From: Apiotrichum sp. Y4204
Lineage: Eukaryota; Basidiomycota; Tremellomycetes; Trichosporonales; Trichosporonaceae
NCBI GenBank assembly: GCA_025531455.1
Contig: JAMYHL010000048.1
Location: forward strand, 1 to 64,000
Direction: 5' to 3'
DNA: 64,000 nt
Below, one piece after another: positions 1 to 11,572 of the stretch. Below the pieces are notes generated by a model. That model searched no databases and was not told where the DNA came from. It saw nothing but the letters and a program-made list of their open reading frames with translations. How positions within the stretch are numbered: position 1 is the first letter of the stretch; the number at the start of each line of letters is the position of its first letter. A program made the position numbers and the translations under genes.

Positions 1-1149
1 GTGTTACGAACATGGCACCAGCCGCATGTCAACGCATGTACTAGTATGCAGTATGCAAGCATGAAGCAGCGCGAGCGAGTGCGACAGAATAGACACGGTG
101 TAGAATGCGAAGCGACGCGTACCACAGCAAGCACAGCAGCCGCGGAACCACTGACAACTAGCACTGATAAGACAATCGGCAGTTCAGTGCACCGCCTTTG
201 TCGGCCTTCGGGCGCAACTAGATCTCGCATCTCGGGTCAGATCTCAGCCCATATCTCAGTCTCGGGCGGACCGGTGCGCCAATCTCGGAGACAAGACACC
301 GCGCTGTGTTAGGCATCGGGAGGATACACTGCAACACTGCCTCTGGAAATCTGGATCCCTATCGAATTCGGTACAGCCAGCCCACAGTAACTGACCAGAG
401 CCGCTGAGATGAATGCGCAGCTCCAAGCTGCGCCAGCTGCGTAGGCTCACCGAGTCCCCGCCCGAGAGCCCGAGGGAGAGCATGCCGCCGGCGCACCCGA
501 AGTCCCAAAGATCCGATCACGCCCCCGTCGCCTCGATCAAAGTTGTGCAACAACTGGTCTGAGCGTGGGGCGAATTGGCGGAATGGGCCACGCGTTCGAA
601 TGCTCCATTTTTACTTCTGATATTGGGATTCATTGGCCTGCGCGGTCTGTTCCCACCGTACACTCGTGCAGTACACTCGTGCTGACGTGCGTGCAGATAT
701 GTGACTCTCTTGCTGTTTTGCATGAGGATCCCATGCGCTGTATGCGCTGCAAGCACATGGTATAGATTACTAGCTAGACTGGTGGCCTGCGGACTGGACA
801 GGCTTGCACTGATGCCACTGAACAACAGCCGGTGCTCCCAATGGGTCTCCTGTCCGACTCGATCCGTCCAATACCAGCTTTCAAGTCCAACAACTGCGGC
901 AGACAGAGGCGATGGCTCGACGACCCTCTTCAGAAGCCCTTTCATCGCCCATCCCCACGACTCTAGCTCGGCCTTCTCTGCGGCGCGACGAGCACTGTAA
1001 CGGACCATCTTCGGATAATCCTCGGAATACATAATGACGCACTGGCGGAACCCGCTACCCGCTAGGTGGCGGCCATCAAGCCATCGCGCACAGGTATAAG
1101 ACCACCGATTCCCACCACGATTCATCCCTCCTCCTCCTCACCATCCACG
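1..1149. other. Upstream intergenic region, no confident gene
   Basis: This stretch precedes the beta-glucosidase gene. It contains open frames on both strands, but none shows a recognised domain or intron-compatible continuation. One minus-strand frame (about 1032 down to 517, starting ATG at 1032) reads MYSEDYPKMV at its start and is somewhat protein-like over its first 60 residues, but it decays into a random-looking composition. I treat it as unproven. The region presumably holds the promoter of the downstream gene. Confidence 0.5.
1095..1100 (+). promoter_or_regulatory. Possible TATA element of the beta-glucosidase gene
   Basis: TATAAG lies 50 bases before the ATG at 1150. The spacing suits a TATA box with a very short leader. 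This rests on one short motif only. Confidence 0.25.
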
Positions 1150-3867
1150 ATGCCCGACCACGCGTTCCTCACAGCCGACCTCGACGCGCTCCTCCCACAG
1201 CTCTCCGAGGGTGAGAAAATTGCCCTCGTCGCAGGCGAGGGGTGGTGGGAGTGAGTAAACCTAGCGATTAATGGATTGACACGCAGGACGCATCCCATCC
1301 CCCGCCTCGGTATCCCGAGCGTCAAAGTCACAGACGGGCCGAACGGTGCGCGCGGCGGCAGTTTCTTCAAGCAGAGTACGTGTGGAGAAGTACTGTATAT
1401 ATCCCCTCCTCTGACCGCAGCACGCGCGTCGGCCCTGCCAAACGCGACATGCCTCGCCTCGACGTTTTCGCCGTCACTCGTACGCTCCGCGGGCGCCCTC
1501 CTCGCCGCCGAGACCAAGGCGCGCGGCGCCGTCTGCCTCCTCGCCCCAACGGTGAACATCGCGCGGTCGCCGCTCGGCGGCCGCGCTTTCGAGAGTTTCT
1601 CCGAAGACCCCACGCTCTCGGGAACCATGGCGGCCGAGTATATTGCAGGCTTACAGGAGAATGGGGTGAGCGCGACGATCAAGCATCTCGTCGCGAATGA
1701 CCAGGAACACGAGCGGAACGGTGCCGACTGCGTGATTGCCCCACGGCCGCTTAGGGAGATATACCTCCGCCCATTCCAGATTGCCGAGGCGCGCTCCCGA
1801 CCGGGCGCATACATGACCGCATACAACAAGCTGAACGGGACGCACTGCTCTGAAAACAAGTGGTTGCTGGATGTCGTGAGGCGTGAGTGGGGGAGCGACG
1901 CGCTGTTCATGAGCGACTGGTACGGGACGTACGGGACCGCCGAGGGGATGAATGCCGGGCTGTCGCTCGAGATGCCCGGTCCGGCGATTTGGCGCGCGGC
2001 ACACCTTGTCCGCCCGCTGATTTCCGCACACAAGATTCTTCCAGAGGTCCTCGATGCCAGGGCGAGAGAGGTGCTCGCGTTTGTCCAGCGTACAGCCAAG
2101 CGTAACCCCGAGCTCGCGTTTGGGTCCAAGGAGGAACGCACTCGCGAAGAGTGCCGCAAGGAGGATGCAGCCCTGCTCCGCCGCCTGGCGGGCGAAGGCG
2201 CCGTGCTCCTCAAGAACGAGGATGTCTTGCCGCTCCGTAAGGGTCGCATTGCTATTATCGGGCCGCACGCCAAGACCGCAGTCATCACCGGTGGGGGGAG
2301 TGCGCAGCTCCGTGCGGCGTGGACCGTGTCGCCTTGGGCAGGCATGGTGGAGAACAAACCCGAGGACATCGAGCTCGACTACTCCCTTGGCTGCGTGAGC
2401 GCAAAATACCTCCCTCTCCTCGGTGACGAGTTCACCACGCCAGAGGGTAAACCCGGATTCGACCTGGCATACTACGCGATCCGGGACGGGGAGGTGGACA
2501 AGACGCCCGCCGTCAAGGACTGGTTTGACGTGTCCAACATGTTCATGGCGGATTTCTTCCACCCGTCCCTCGGCGAACAGTTTGTGACCGAGCTGTTGGC
2601 AAAGTTCACCGCGCCCATTACGGGCGAGTACGAGTTTGGCACAGTCGTCACCGGCCAGGGGTGGCTGTATGTCGATGGCGAGCTGGTCGTCGACAACTCG
2701 CGCAACCAGACTATGGGCGAGGCGTTTTTCAACAATGGCACCATCGAGGTGCGCGGCCGTGTCCAGGTGGAGAAGGGCAAGGTGGGTACACCTTGAAGAC
2801 AATTCTGACATTCCAGGAATACGCCATCCGCTTCGTACACGACTCGCGGCGCGCAGCGGACCGCGGCGAAGGCCCGTTCGTGGTCAAGGGGTGCCGGCTG
2901 GGCGCGTTTCCTGTCGTGGATGCCGAGCGGGCAATCACGGACGCGGCGGCGCTCGCGGCCGAGTGCGACACTGCTGTCGTGTTTGTTGGGCTGAACGCCG
3001 ACTGGGAGTCGGAGGGGTACGACCGCGCAGACCTGTCTCTGCCACTACGCACGGACGAGCTGGTCGCGGCCGTCGCCGAGGCCAACCCGAACACGGTGGT
3101 GGTGGTGCAGTCTGGCTCGGCGGTAGGCATGCCGTGGGCTGATAATGTTAAAGGCGTGATTCAGGCATGGTACGGCGGCAACGAGCTGGGCAACGCGCTC
3201 GCGGACGTGCTCTACGGCGAACGGAACCCAAGCGGGCGGATGCCTCTCAGTTTCCCCCATCGTGTGCAGGACATTGCGGCGTTCCCGAATGCGAAATCCG
3301 CCCGCACGCGGATCCGCTACGACGAGGGCGTGTGGGTCGGATACAGGTATCACAACATGCGCAACGTCCCGCCGCTGTGGGCTTTCGGTCACGGGCTGAG
3401 CTACACTACGTTTGGCTACGAGAGGCTGGGAGTGGAGGTCAAGGAGGGGAAAGGTAACGAGTGGTCTGCGACGCTTAGCGTTTCGGTGCGGAACACGGGC
3501 TCGGTTGTCGGCGACCACGCCGTCCTCGTCTTCCTCACCCCGCCTGACGAGTCCGCCACGGGGCTCATGCATCCCCAGGTCACGCTGCAGGGGTACGCCA
3601 AGGTGTATGGTCTCGAGCCCGGCGCCGAGGAGAGGGTGGAGATTAAGCTTGACAAGTGTGAGTACGGAATCCTGCCGTCTATTGGTTCCTTCCCCACCCA
3701 GATTCTCAACACTGACAACAGACGCAATTTCGCACTGGGACGAGCTGAGCGACACATGGCGCGCCGAGACAGGCGAGTGGACGGCACACGTCGCCGCCGA
3801 CGCGGGGCGCATGCTCGCGAGCACAACGTTCAATGTCAAAGACGCAATGCCGTGGCGCGGGGTATAG
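1150..3867 (+). CDS. Beta-glucosidase, glycoside hydrolase family 3 with PA14 insert
   Basis: Exons 1150-1250, 1287-1375, 1421-2781, 2817-3657 and 3722-3867 join to 845 residues. GH3 enzymes hydrolyse terminal beta-D-glucosyl residues from cello-oligosaccharides and glucosides with retention. The N-terminal barrel carries THPIPRLGIPSVKVTDGPNGAR-type substrate-site residues near 35-55, KHL and the RxPGAYMTAYN stretch, and the nucleophile Asp229 in MSDWYGTYG. The second GH3 domain follows (GEGAVLLKNEDVLPL). It is interrupted by a PA14 module around residues 400-550 (YEFG...GWLYVDGELVVDN), and a fibronectin-III-like end closes the protein (GHGLSYTTF). There is no signal peptide, so an intracellular enzyme is likely. 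The four introns are 36, 45, 35 and 64 nt, and each restores the family reading frame (for example WWE|THP and LDKY|AISHWDE). Family length is normal. The gene converges with the next gene over 50 bases. Confidence 0.95.
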
Positions 3868-3917
3868 TGCATAAAAGAAGGATTAAAGAACTGTTTGGTT
3901 ATGAAATGTATTGATCT

Positions 3918-5349
3918 CTACTCGCGGGTCATCTCCGCCACGCTCCCCTCCTCTCCCACCGCCATGCGCTCCAGCACCCTCTGCAGGACGGCATGGACGC
4001 GCTCCGTCTGCGCGCGGTCCGCCGCACATCCCTCGCGCCACGCCGTGGTGATCCGCACACCGCCCTCATGGCCCACCACATTGACCATGTACGCGCTCGC
4101 AAACGGGCTCGCGGTCTGGCCCCACATTGCGTCCTCTGACCCCGGGGGAAGGGAGATTGCGCCGAGGTTGGACATTGCCATCGAGTCGCGGTAGGGGTTC
4201 GCGCTCTTTGCCCGCTGGAGAAAGTGCTTCTCCCACCCCGTCGGAGCCTTCGGATCGCACGTTGAGGGGTCTACCTCCGGGTCCGGGAGATACCCCAGCA
4301 GACCAATCGTCATCCGTCCGGCTGCGACGCCCTCGGGACTCGAAACCAGCCGGGCCATCGCCTTTGCTAGATCCCATACCCCCTCGTCTCTCTGCACGCT
4401 GCCCTCCCACTCGACGCTCGAGACGTAGTTGTGCGTCGCGCCCGCGTGGCCCTTAGCGGGATCGCGTTCGTCGCGCGCCGTTCCCGCTGCGAGCTTGAGT
4501 TCGTTGTCACCGAAGACGGCCCACATGGCGCAGAGGTATGCGGTTTTGAGGGTGGGATGGAGGGTTGCTATTCCGCGTGCTTTCCCGGCAATTTTCAAAC
4601 CGGAGACTGTCGCGGGGGGGAGGGAGAGGAGGAGTATGTCCTCGGGGGCGGCGAGGGGCGAGGGGCATGGTCCTGGCCAGGGGTCGGCGGTCGTGAGGCG
4701 CGATTGGAGAAAGTGCGGGAGGCGGGGGAGGACGAGCTCGCGCGCAACGACGGGAAGCAGAAAGCGGAGGGACGGGGTGAGGGAGACGGTGTCGTCCATC
4801 CGCGCCACGTCCCATTTCTCAGGCTCGAGCGAGAGCGTCGGGGAGAGGAGGTGGCGCACAAGATGTGTCGTGCCCCGTCCGTCGGCTACCAGATGATTCC
4901 ACGCGATGAGGAGATATGAGCGCTGGCCAGTGACGCGGGTAATGGCCCACAGGGGGCGCGCGTCGTTTCCTTCAACTGACAGAGATGCAAAACGCGCCAT
5001 TTCGCGCTTATACAGTTCCTCTAGCCCCAGCCCTGTGGTGTTCTCTTCCTCTCTGAGAATTTCCGCGGGGGACCACGGCGTACCGGGGATGTATCCCGGT
5101 TTATTTGTGAGATGGCCGCTTAGCCTTGCGGAGAGGAGGGGGAGGCGCGCCTGGAGATCTGAGATGCGTTGAGAGAGAAAGTCGTGGGAAGGGAGCGCGG
5201 ACGCAAGGTAGGATATTGCGTAGAGGATCGTGTGCGGATACCCTGCGTTCTGGCGCGCGAGCGAGTAGCGCTCGTGCAGGCCCACTGAAGGTTAGTTTGG
5301 GGGCGAAGGGGGACGCACTCGGCCGGAACTCTGGGACTGGGACTGCCAT
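3918..5349 (-). CDS. Alcohol acetyltransferase-like protein (AATase/condensation fold)
   Basis: Exons 5319-5349 and 3918-5284 give 465 residues. The 34-nt intron 5285-5318 has a CTAAC branch and joins MAVPVPEFRP to MGLHERYSLAR, the usual N-terminal start of fungal AATase proteins, which decided the start. The active-site motif HxxxDG is present as NHLVADGRG (His141, Asp145). A second family block is NLGAISLPP near the C-terminus. Members transfer acyl groups from acyl-CoA to alcohols (ATF-type esters) or to other acceptors; the substrate cannot be read from sequence. No membrane segment is evident. The gene's 3' end faces the beta-glucosidase with a 50-base gap. Alternative: another chloramphenicol-acetyltransferase-fold enzyme. 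Confidence 0.8.
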
Positions 5350-5678
5350 CGTGAGACGTGATGAGATGAAGAGAAAAGAGGAAAGAAGAGAGGAGACGTG
5401 TCCAGGTGGCATCTGGGCGCGAGGCGGTAAGACATTGCGTTTTTGGGTGACGGACGAGGCCGACGGGTCCGGCGCGCCCGAGGCGCCGGGATCGGTTCCC
5501 GTTGTTTGGTTCCCGTTGTCACTGTGCTTTTATCATTGACGGCCGACTGGAAAAGACAAGGACATGGCATGAGTAGGAAGACATGTGGAATAAAGACAAG
5601 TAGACAAGTAGACAAGTAGACAAATAGACTGGAAGACAAGACGGCAGGTGGTAAGGTATCGCAAGACTCTTTTCCTCT
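5350..5678. other. Short intergenic region with a TAGACAAG array
   Basis: This is the 5' flank of the acyltransferase gene and the 3' flank of the kinase-like gene. Apart from the small tandem array at 5592-5630 I see nothing in it. Confidence 0.6.
5592..5630. repeat. Tandem repeat, unit TAGACAAG (8 bp, about 4.5 copies)
   Basis: Consecutive near-identical 8-bp units are directly visible between the acyltransferase gene and the kinase-like gene. Confidence 0.85.
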
Positions 5679-6941
5679 CTACTCCTCCGCCATCTCGCTC
5701 CTCTCGCTCATGCTCTCTACACTACCCGCGCTCCCCGAGCTCTTCTCGCTTCCCTCCTCCCTCACGCTCATCGTACTCCCCACGCTCAGCACAGAGCTCT
5801 CCTCGCTCCTCTCCCCAGTCTCCCTCTCCCTCTCACTCCCGCTCTCGCTCCAATCCACCTCGAAGCCAAGTACGCGGAGCACCTCGCCAATCTCAAAGCG
5901 CGCAACCATCTCCCACTCCTTGACGCCAAACTCGATGCCGTTCCAGATATGCAGGCCGGCGCGCACAACCTCCACGTCAGGACGGAGGATCGCGGCCCCA
6001 TAGTCAATCACCCGGATACCCGACGAGGAGCGGAGCCAGTGTTTCGGCTCAGCGGCGAGGTGGACGACGCCGGCTTCGTGCAGTCGGCCACAGTGCTCGA
6101 CAATCTGCTGTCTTCCATCAGTCCTTCTCACTCTGCTAAGCTCTTACCTCTCGTCGTCAGTCAGGCTCTCTACCCTGACGCACTCCCCCGCGTGCTCCAT
6201 CACAGCTACAAACGCCTCGTCACCCTCATCCGCGAGCGCAGCGTACACCCCGTGCCACCGCGGCACCGCGACTCCCTGCAGCGGACGCAGGGCATGGTCA
6301 TAAAGCCACGCCTCGCGAGAAATTGTGGAAACGACATCAGACGCCGGGAGTGGGTGCGTACCGGGACACACGAGTTTGATGACGACCTGCGCGACGGACG
6401 ATGTAGATGTCGTGTCGTTCGTGGCGGCGGCTGTACCGGCGGTGGTGGTCGTGTTCAGCTCCTCTTCTTGATATCCTCCCACCCGCGCATGCTTCCTCTG
6501 CAAAATCTCCACCTCGGCAAGCATGCCTCCAACCTCAGCAATACACGCCGTCCACACATCGCCCTCCCTGATACGCTCCCCGATCGCGACTGTGTCCGGG
6601 GCCGCGAGGCCCGGAAACCCCGCATCGGCCCACGCGCCAGGGTCGCCCTTTGCGTGCGTGCCAAGCCAGGCGGCAAGCCACGGCTCGACGTCCGCGGAAG
6701 TGAGGAGGACGCGGGGGGGAACGGGGCCAATAAACTCGCGGGGGAGGGTGGAGATGCGTTGTGAGACGGGGAAGGCGTGCGAGATGTGTAGCTGGTGTCA
6801 GAGAAGGGAGAGGGGAGAGCGTACGGGTAACAGTGGGGCGAGGATGTTTGTGCTTGCGCGCGAGGCAAGGCTCTCGGTGGAAAAGTAGATGGACGACGGG
6901 GATTTGGGGTAGGCTGTTGCGCGGCGGGTGCAGCACCACAT
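5679..6941 (-). CDS. Hypothetical kinase-fold protein lacking the catalytic Asp (candidate pseudokinase)
   Basis: Exons 6825-6941, 6148-6791 and 5679-6111 give 397 residues; the introns are 33 and 36 nt. The central part has the order of a protein-kinase/APH fold: a VVIK lysine (Lys178), a helix with SREAWLY, a hinge-like VMEHAGE, then LHEAGVVH followed by LAAEPKHWL, and IRVIDYGAAI with DYG at 290-292. In active enzymes the segment after the His carries HxDxxxxN. Here the Asp position is Ala273 and the Asn position is not conserved, while the metal-binding DYG is kept. The last 90 residues are Ser/Glu-rich and disordered-looking. The second acceptor (GAAG) was chosen because it alone keeps the frame across the junction. 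Many basidiomycetes have families of such divergent kinase-like proteins. No function can be assigned. Confidence 0.65.
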
Positions 6942-7471
6942 CGTGGCCGGAGGGAAGGAAGATGGAAAGAGGAGTGTGAGGACGGAGGAGATGAAGAAGG
7001 CGGTGAGGGTGACGACTCGAGGAGTGTCACTGATGACTGATCCAGTGATGGTGACTGTGATGGTGATGGACTGAGCGATGCGCGACACGCCCGACGAACA
7101 CGAGCTGCGCGAACTGCCACTCCCGACCGCGAGTCGCCACAACCAGAAACTCTGTGTAGTCTAGTCTGGTGTCACTGTGCTCCAAGTCCCTCCAGCGTAA
7201 GGTAACCGCCTGCATGCATGTTCTCGTCACTGTCGTCGCTTCTGTCACTAGTCACTGCCTGCTTGCTTGCTTCTGTCACCCAAATGTCGCTATTGCTAAA
7301 AGTCACGAAGAGATGCAGAGATGCAGAGACGCACAAAGATGCCACTTCGGTTCAACTCCGGATAAACCCCTTCTGGACGATTTCCACCATCAGCCTCCAC
7401 TCCCACCTCACATTTCTCAATCTTTCTTGACATTCACTCCCTCGTCACCTTTCCACTACTCTCCCACCGCG
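6942..7471. other. Divergent intergenic region
   Basis: This lies between the kinase-like gene (-) and the ELP6-like gene (+) and should hold both promoters. No clear TATA element is visible. A CT-rich leader precedes the ELP6-like ATG. Confidence 0.5.
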
Positions 7472-8260
7472 ATGCCGCTACTCTCTCCACACCTCGATTT
7501 CGCCTCCGCACCCCTCCCGTCACCCGGAACCCACCTAGTCGTGAGCGATACGCTCACCGCGCCAGCCGGCATCGTCCTCCTCCACCTCCTCTCCGCCGCA
7601 CGGAGCCAAGGCGTACCGGTAAGAATTAAATCTATAATCCTATACCACTGTTGCCAAAACTCACAACAGGTGCTCTGGGTCGACATCCGCGGCGAGACAC
7701 CACAGGCGCTCACCGCCGCCCTGCGCCGCACCGGATCCCAGCCCCCAGAACTGCACACTGTTTCCCCCTCCTTCCTCCCCGCTGGTCTGGCGCCGGGCCC
7801 ACACCTCTTCACCCCCGCCCCCGACCTGCGACCTACACACGCGGCGATCGTCTCCGCCCTCTCCTCCCTCTCAAGTTCTCCACTTATCATTCTGGATGGT
7901 CTCTCGGAACTCGTGCGGTCCGGCCACTCTCCCGCGGCGGTTGCGCGCTTCGTGCGCGCGCTCCTCCCCCTCGGCACGGTTGTTTCGATCCTGCATGCCG
8001 ACCACCTCCCGAAAACCCCCACCGCTCCGGATGTACCTTGTGCAGATGGGGATCTCCTCCCCCGTCTCTTGAGGGTTGCCGACACGTGGTGGCGCGTGAG
8101 TGGCCTTGCCACCGGGAGGTCGGGGGACGTCTCGGGAGAAATCAGCGTGCACCATTTCCGGGGCGGGACGGGGGTGAGCCGCGCCGCGCCGCTCCAGTTC
8201 CGCCTCGAGGTCGGCGGCGTCAAGGTTTTTGCAAAGGGGACCGGGCGGGGGTTCTTGTAG
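7472..8260 (+). CDS. ELP6: Elongator complex subunit 6-like protein
   Basis: Exons 7472-7618 and 7670-8260 give 245 residues; the 51-nt intron ends CACAACAG. Elp6 forms with Elp4 and Elp5 a RecA-like hexamer that completes Elongator, which installs the xm5 modification on wobble uridines of tRNAs. The sequence has a RecA-like layout without a proper Walker A: an opening beta/turn (THLVVSDTL), a strand VLWVDIRG, a Walker-B-like strand LIILDGLSELV, a strand VVSILHADHL, and the family's C-terminal signature LATGRSGDVSGEI followed by FRGG and GGVKVFAKGTG. Length fits the family. Elp5 shares part of this pattern and is the main alternative. Confidence 0.65.
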   Translation: MPLLSPHLDFASAPLPSPGTHLVVSDTLTAPAGIVLLHLLSAARSQGVPVRIKSIILYHCCQNSQQVLWVDIRGETPQALTAALRRTGSQPPELHTVSPSFLPAGLAPGPHLFTPAPDLRPTHAAIVSALSSLSSSPLIILDGLSELVRSGHSPAAVARFVRALLPLGTVVSILHADHLPKTPTAPDVPCADGDLLPRLLRVADTWWRVSGLATGRSGDVSGEISVHHFRGGTGVSRAAPLQFRLEVGGVKVFAKGTGRGFL

Positions 8261-8440
8261 CTTATAATTCCCTATTTTTTTTGCCAGATGTGCATCCGTA
8301 TCCTAAAAGTATGTATCATGAAGGAGGGTGAGAATGGAGTGAATGAGGAATGGGAGAATGAGGGGGCTATGAGTATCTCTGTATGTCTATGCAGCTCGAC
8401 TATCCGGACTTGCTTGCCGTGTGCTTTACATTCTCCACGG

Positions 8441-10636
8441 TCATCCCAACAGGAACCGCGAGACAGCGATCGGGAATGGCGTTCCCGCATCCGGCGCTGC
8501 ACACGAGTAGTCCCAGCGCTTGTCGAACGCGGTGAAGATGGCATTGTAGTGGAGGATGATGGCGAAAACGATGCCGAGGTGCCACATGTTGTGGCTCGCG
8601 CCGCAGAGGTCAAACTTGCCGGGGAGGACGCACTCGGGAAAGTGGAAGGCGTAGAAGAGGAGCGCAAAGACGTACATGCTCACGGAGCGGAAGAAGGGCG
8701 CAACAAACTCGTTCGTCTTGGCAATGCCGTACTCGACATACAGGTGAACCAGCGGGGCGAACATGGCGACATTCAAGCAGAGGAAGAAGAGGATACGCAG
8801 ATGCTTGTTCTTGCGCTGGTTGAACCACTTTTGGAACGGGAGATACGAGCCGAGTGCGCCAAAGGCAACGTTGATAGACGTAAACGAGATCAACGTCTTC
8901 GGGCTGCAGTAGTACGCGTTGTAAACCGCAGTGTTGAACGACAGGGCAATCAGCCACGAGATGCCGATATAGTCCACACACGCGCCCCACTCGAACCACC
9001 GCCGGTTCGCACAGCCCGAAAGAATGTGCCACCCAGCCGAAGACGAGAGACACGAGACAGCCGCCAGGAGATAGCTGATCAGCATGGCCGTGTCAATCCA
9101 GTGCGGGTCTGGTAGCGGCGACCGCCACACAATGTACGGCACGAACGCGGTGATGATGAGAGTCGGGATAAAGTGCGAGTGGATGTTGACCGTCTCGTTG
9201 TGTATGCCAAACGCCGACTTTATCAACGGAATCGGGCCGTGCTGCCCGCCAAGGGGGATGAAGCGGCTGGATGTCAGCGCTAGCGCGCACGCTGTGGTGG
9301 CGCTTCTGACTCACTAGCCGGTTTGGATGTACTGGTTGTTGCGCCACCAGACTGGCAGGTCGTTGAAGGTGATGAGCTTGCGGCCGTGCATGCTGCGCTC
9401 CAGCGCCTCGAGCACCGTGGGCATGACCGCCGCGTCGTCCAGGACCTGGTGTGCACCATGCTTCTCACACGGCACCTCGAGCTCGTGCGCGAGCAAGTCC
9501 TCATCCGCGGCGCCAAGCGCCGACTCGACGATTTGTGCGTCCAGATTCGCGAGGTCCGCCTCGCCCGAGTCGTCCACAATCGTCGCGGCGGCCTCGGCAA
9601 CTGGCCGCATCCACTGATCGAGGAACGACGGCGCGCCGAAACGCGAGAAATCAAAATCGCTATCACCGAGGCTTTTTGAGCGCTTCAGCTTCCGGCGCGC
9701 GATCGCGCTCGCGGGGCCGGGCGTACGGTTCGGGAAGAGGTACTCTGGCTCGTCGCTGTCTTCATCCTCTGCGCGCGCCACTTTCTCGTCTAGCGAACAG
9801 CTCGTCGCGTGGTGCGATTTTGTGCGCCGCAAGTCATGCCCCTGGTCCTGGTTGCCCCATCCGAGCGTCTCCCATCCCGCCCAGTCGTCTGGCGGGAGCG
9901 CCGAGTGCACAATATCGATGACGCGCTGGCGCGCGCCGTTCATCGCCCGGGAGGAAGCGGAGACCGGATCCGGCCACGGGCCATCACCCAGTGGACGGCC
10001 AATGTTGAGATCCACGGCCTGGAGACGGTTCGGAAGGCTTTGCAGCCATTCCCGGTTTGGTGCCAGGCCGGAAAGGCCGGCAGGCACGCCCGGGGCATAT
10101 GCGAGAATGTCTTCGCGCAGCTTGCGCAGCATGTCGAGCACGGCATGATCCTCGGGCGTGGGCGGCGGCGAGTGCGGGTCTCGTAGCCGGGCTGCCGATG
10201 CAGAAGCAGAAGTGGAGGCGGCACTGCTGGTCGGAGTGGCGCCAGTGCCGCTAGGAGCCGGTGCACGTGTGTGGTGTCTGCGGCGAACGCCTGGAGTCGG
10301 GGCAGCAAGCGCCGAGCTGAATGCATCGACGTCAGTCTCGTCCTCGGACGACGGCGAGGGCGAGGAGGTGACGCTCAGGCGGCGGGTCGCGTCATGGTCG
10401 CGGTCCATCTCGTCCTCGTCGACCGGGTCCATGCCAAGCCTCTCGCGCAGGGCATTTTCCGCCTCGCCCAGGTATCCGAGCAGTGCGGCGCGGAGGCCGG
10501 ACACGGAGGGAAAGCCGAGAAGCGAGGTTGACTCGTCTGTCGGTACGGTGAGCGGCATCGGGTGCGAGAAGCGCCGGCGCCATGGTGCGCGCTGTCCCGT
10601 CGGCGTCGAGGCCGACGTTGGGGTGGGCGTCTCCAT
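8441..10636 (-). CDS. IZH3: PAQR/AdipoR-haemolysin III family membrane protein, IZH3-like
   Basis: Exons 9315-10636 and 8441-9266 give 715 residues; the 48-nt intron joins IQTGY to RFIPLGG. A cytosolic N-terminal region of about 450 residues, rich in Ser/Thr/Pro, precedes a PAQR core with seven predicted membrane segments. The core carries the metal-site blocks of the family: HNETVNIHSH, then SSAGWHILSG, and near the last helix SHNMWHLGIV. Yeast Izh proteins affect zinc and sterol homeostasis, and the fold is a zinc-dependent ceramidase-like hydrolase. The very long N-terminus is the trait of Izh3 rather than Izh1/2/4. Start: METPTPTSAS at 10636, because upstream frame runs into a (GA)n tract. 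The 3' end faces ELP6 across 180 bases. Confidence 0.85.
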
Positions 10637-11572
10637 GCTGGAGATTCTGGCGGGACGGGATGGGGGAAACGAAATGAGAGTGAGAGATAGCGGAGGGTGT
10701 TCTGGCGACACGTTTTGTCGGGACAAAGGAGGGGTGGAGGGTGTAGGAGAGTGTCCAGAGGAGAGAGGAAGAGAGAGACTGAGAGAGAGAGAGAGAGAGA
10801 GAATGTCGAAGAATGTGAGACAAGAGATCCCAAGAGATCCCAAGACACATGCCAACTTCCGAAACATGTGCTCCACTCCCCTCTGCTCCTTCCTCTGCTC
10901 TTCCTCCTCCTCCAATCCGAGATTCTCGGCTCCCCCACGTCTCTCCCACGCTCGGACACTTCTCCTCCTACAAGTCACACCTCCAGTATCAGCCTCAGCC
11001 TCAATGTCTCTGCCACGCACAACCCCCCCCCTCTCTGGTTGGGGTTCAGAGTGAACGTGCGTTTTTGCATGCATACAGAAGGCTTATATGCATGAATGCA
11101 TTCAAGTGGGAGATGAATGAAAATGATCACAGTCGTAGTGGGATGCATTCCGTAAAAAGGAGCCAAGCCGTACAAACGGGGGCTAAGCGCTTCGGTTCGA
11201 TCGGCACGGGCAGATGAGCCGAAGTCGGATTTATCCGATGTAACGGCATCCAGATTCCAATGGCAGGGCCAGAGGGAAGGGGAGGAAGACGGGGGGCCCC
11301 ACTCTATTTGGGATATAGAGTGCCATTCTAGCAGAAAAGCTTAATCGTTCCCAACACAGACAATCTCCTAATACAATTTGATCCCGCTAATACCCATCTC
11401 CTCCCAGGATACGGACATGCCCCCACTCTCCGCGAAAAAGTAACAATTTGCGCCTTGCTCGCGACCGACCCGTGTCTCTCGATCTGCTCGTCACCACGAT
11501 CCACCAACAAAATAATCAACCCCCTCCCCTCCTTCTCCCATCTTCACCCCTCATCCCCACCCCTCAACCACA
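10637..11572. other. Divergent intergenic region between IZH3-like and SYO1
   Basis: It contains a GA microsatellite just upstream of the IZH3-like start and pyrimidine-rich leader sequence before SYO1 (CTCATC at about 11548, a reverse GATGAG). No gene is recognised. Confidence 0.5.
10780..10802. repeat. (GA)n microsatellite
   Basis: An uninterrupted GA run follows a purine-rich tract in the 5' flank of the IZH3-like gene. Confidence 0.9.

Noticed and set aside
570..586. 17-bp exact match between 570-586 and 28195-28211
   Set aside because: A single 17-mer shared in 64 kb is only mildly unexpected by chance and does not extend on either side.
517..1125. 202-codon minus-strand ORF before the beta-glucosidase
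   Set aside because: Part of it is protein-like but no family, promoter or intron supports it; I kept it only as a note in the intergenic entry.
1122..2811. Long minus-strand open frames (415 and 386 codons) opposite the beta-glucosidase
   Set aside because: They are shadows of a high-GC coding sequence: the plus strand has a full GH3 protein with catalytic residues, and the antisense frames show Arg/Ser/Ala-rich random composition.
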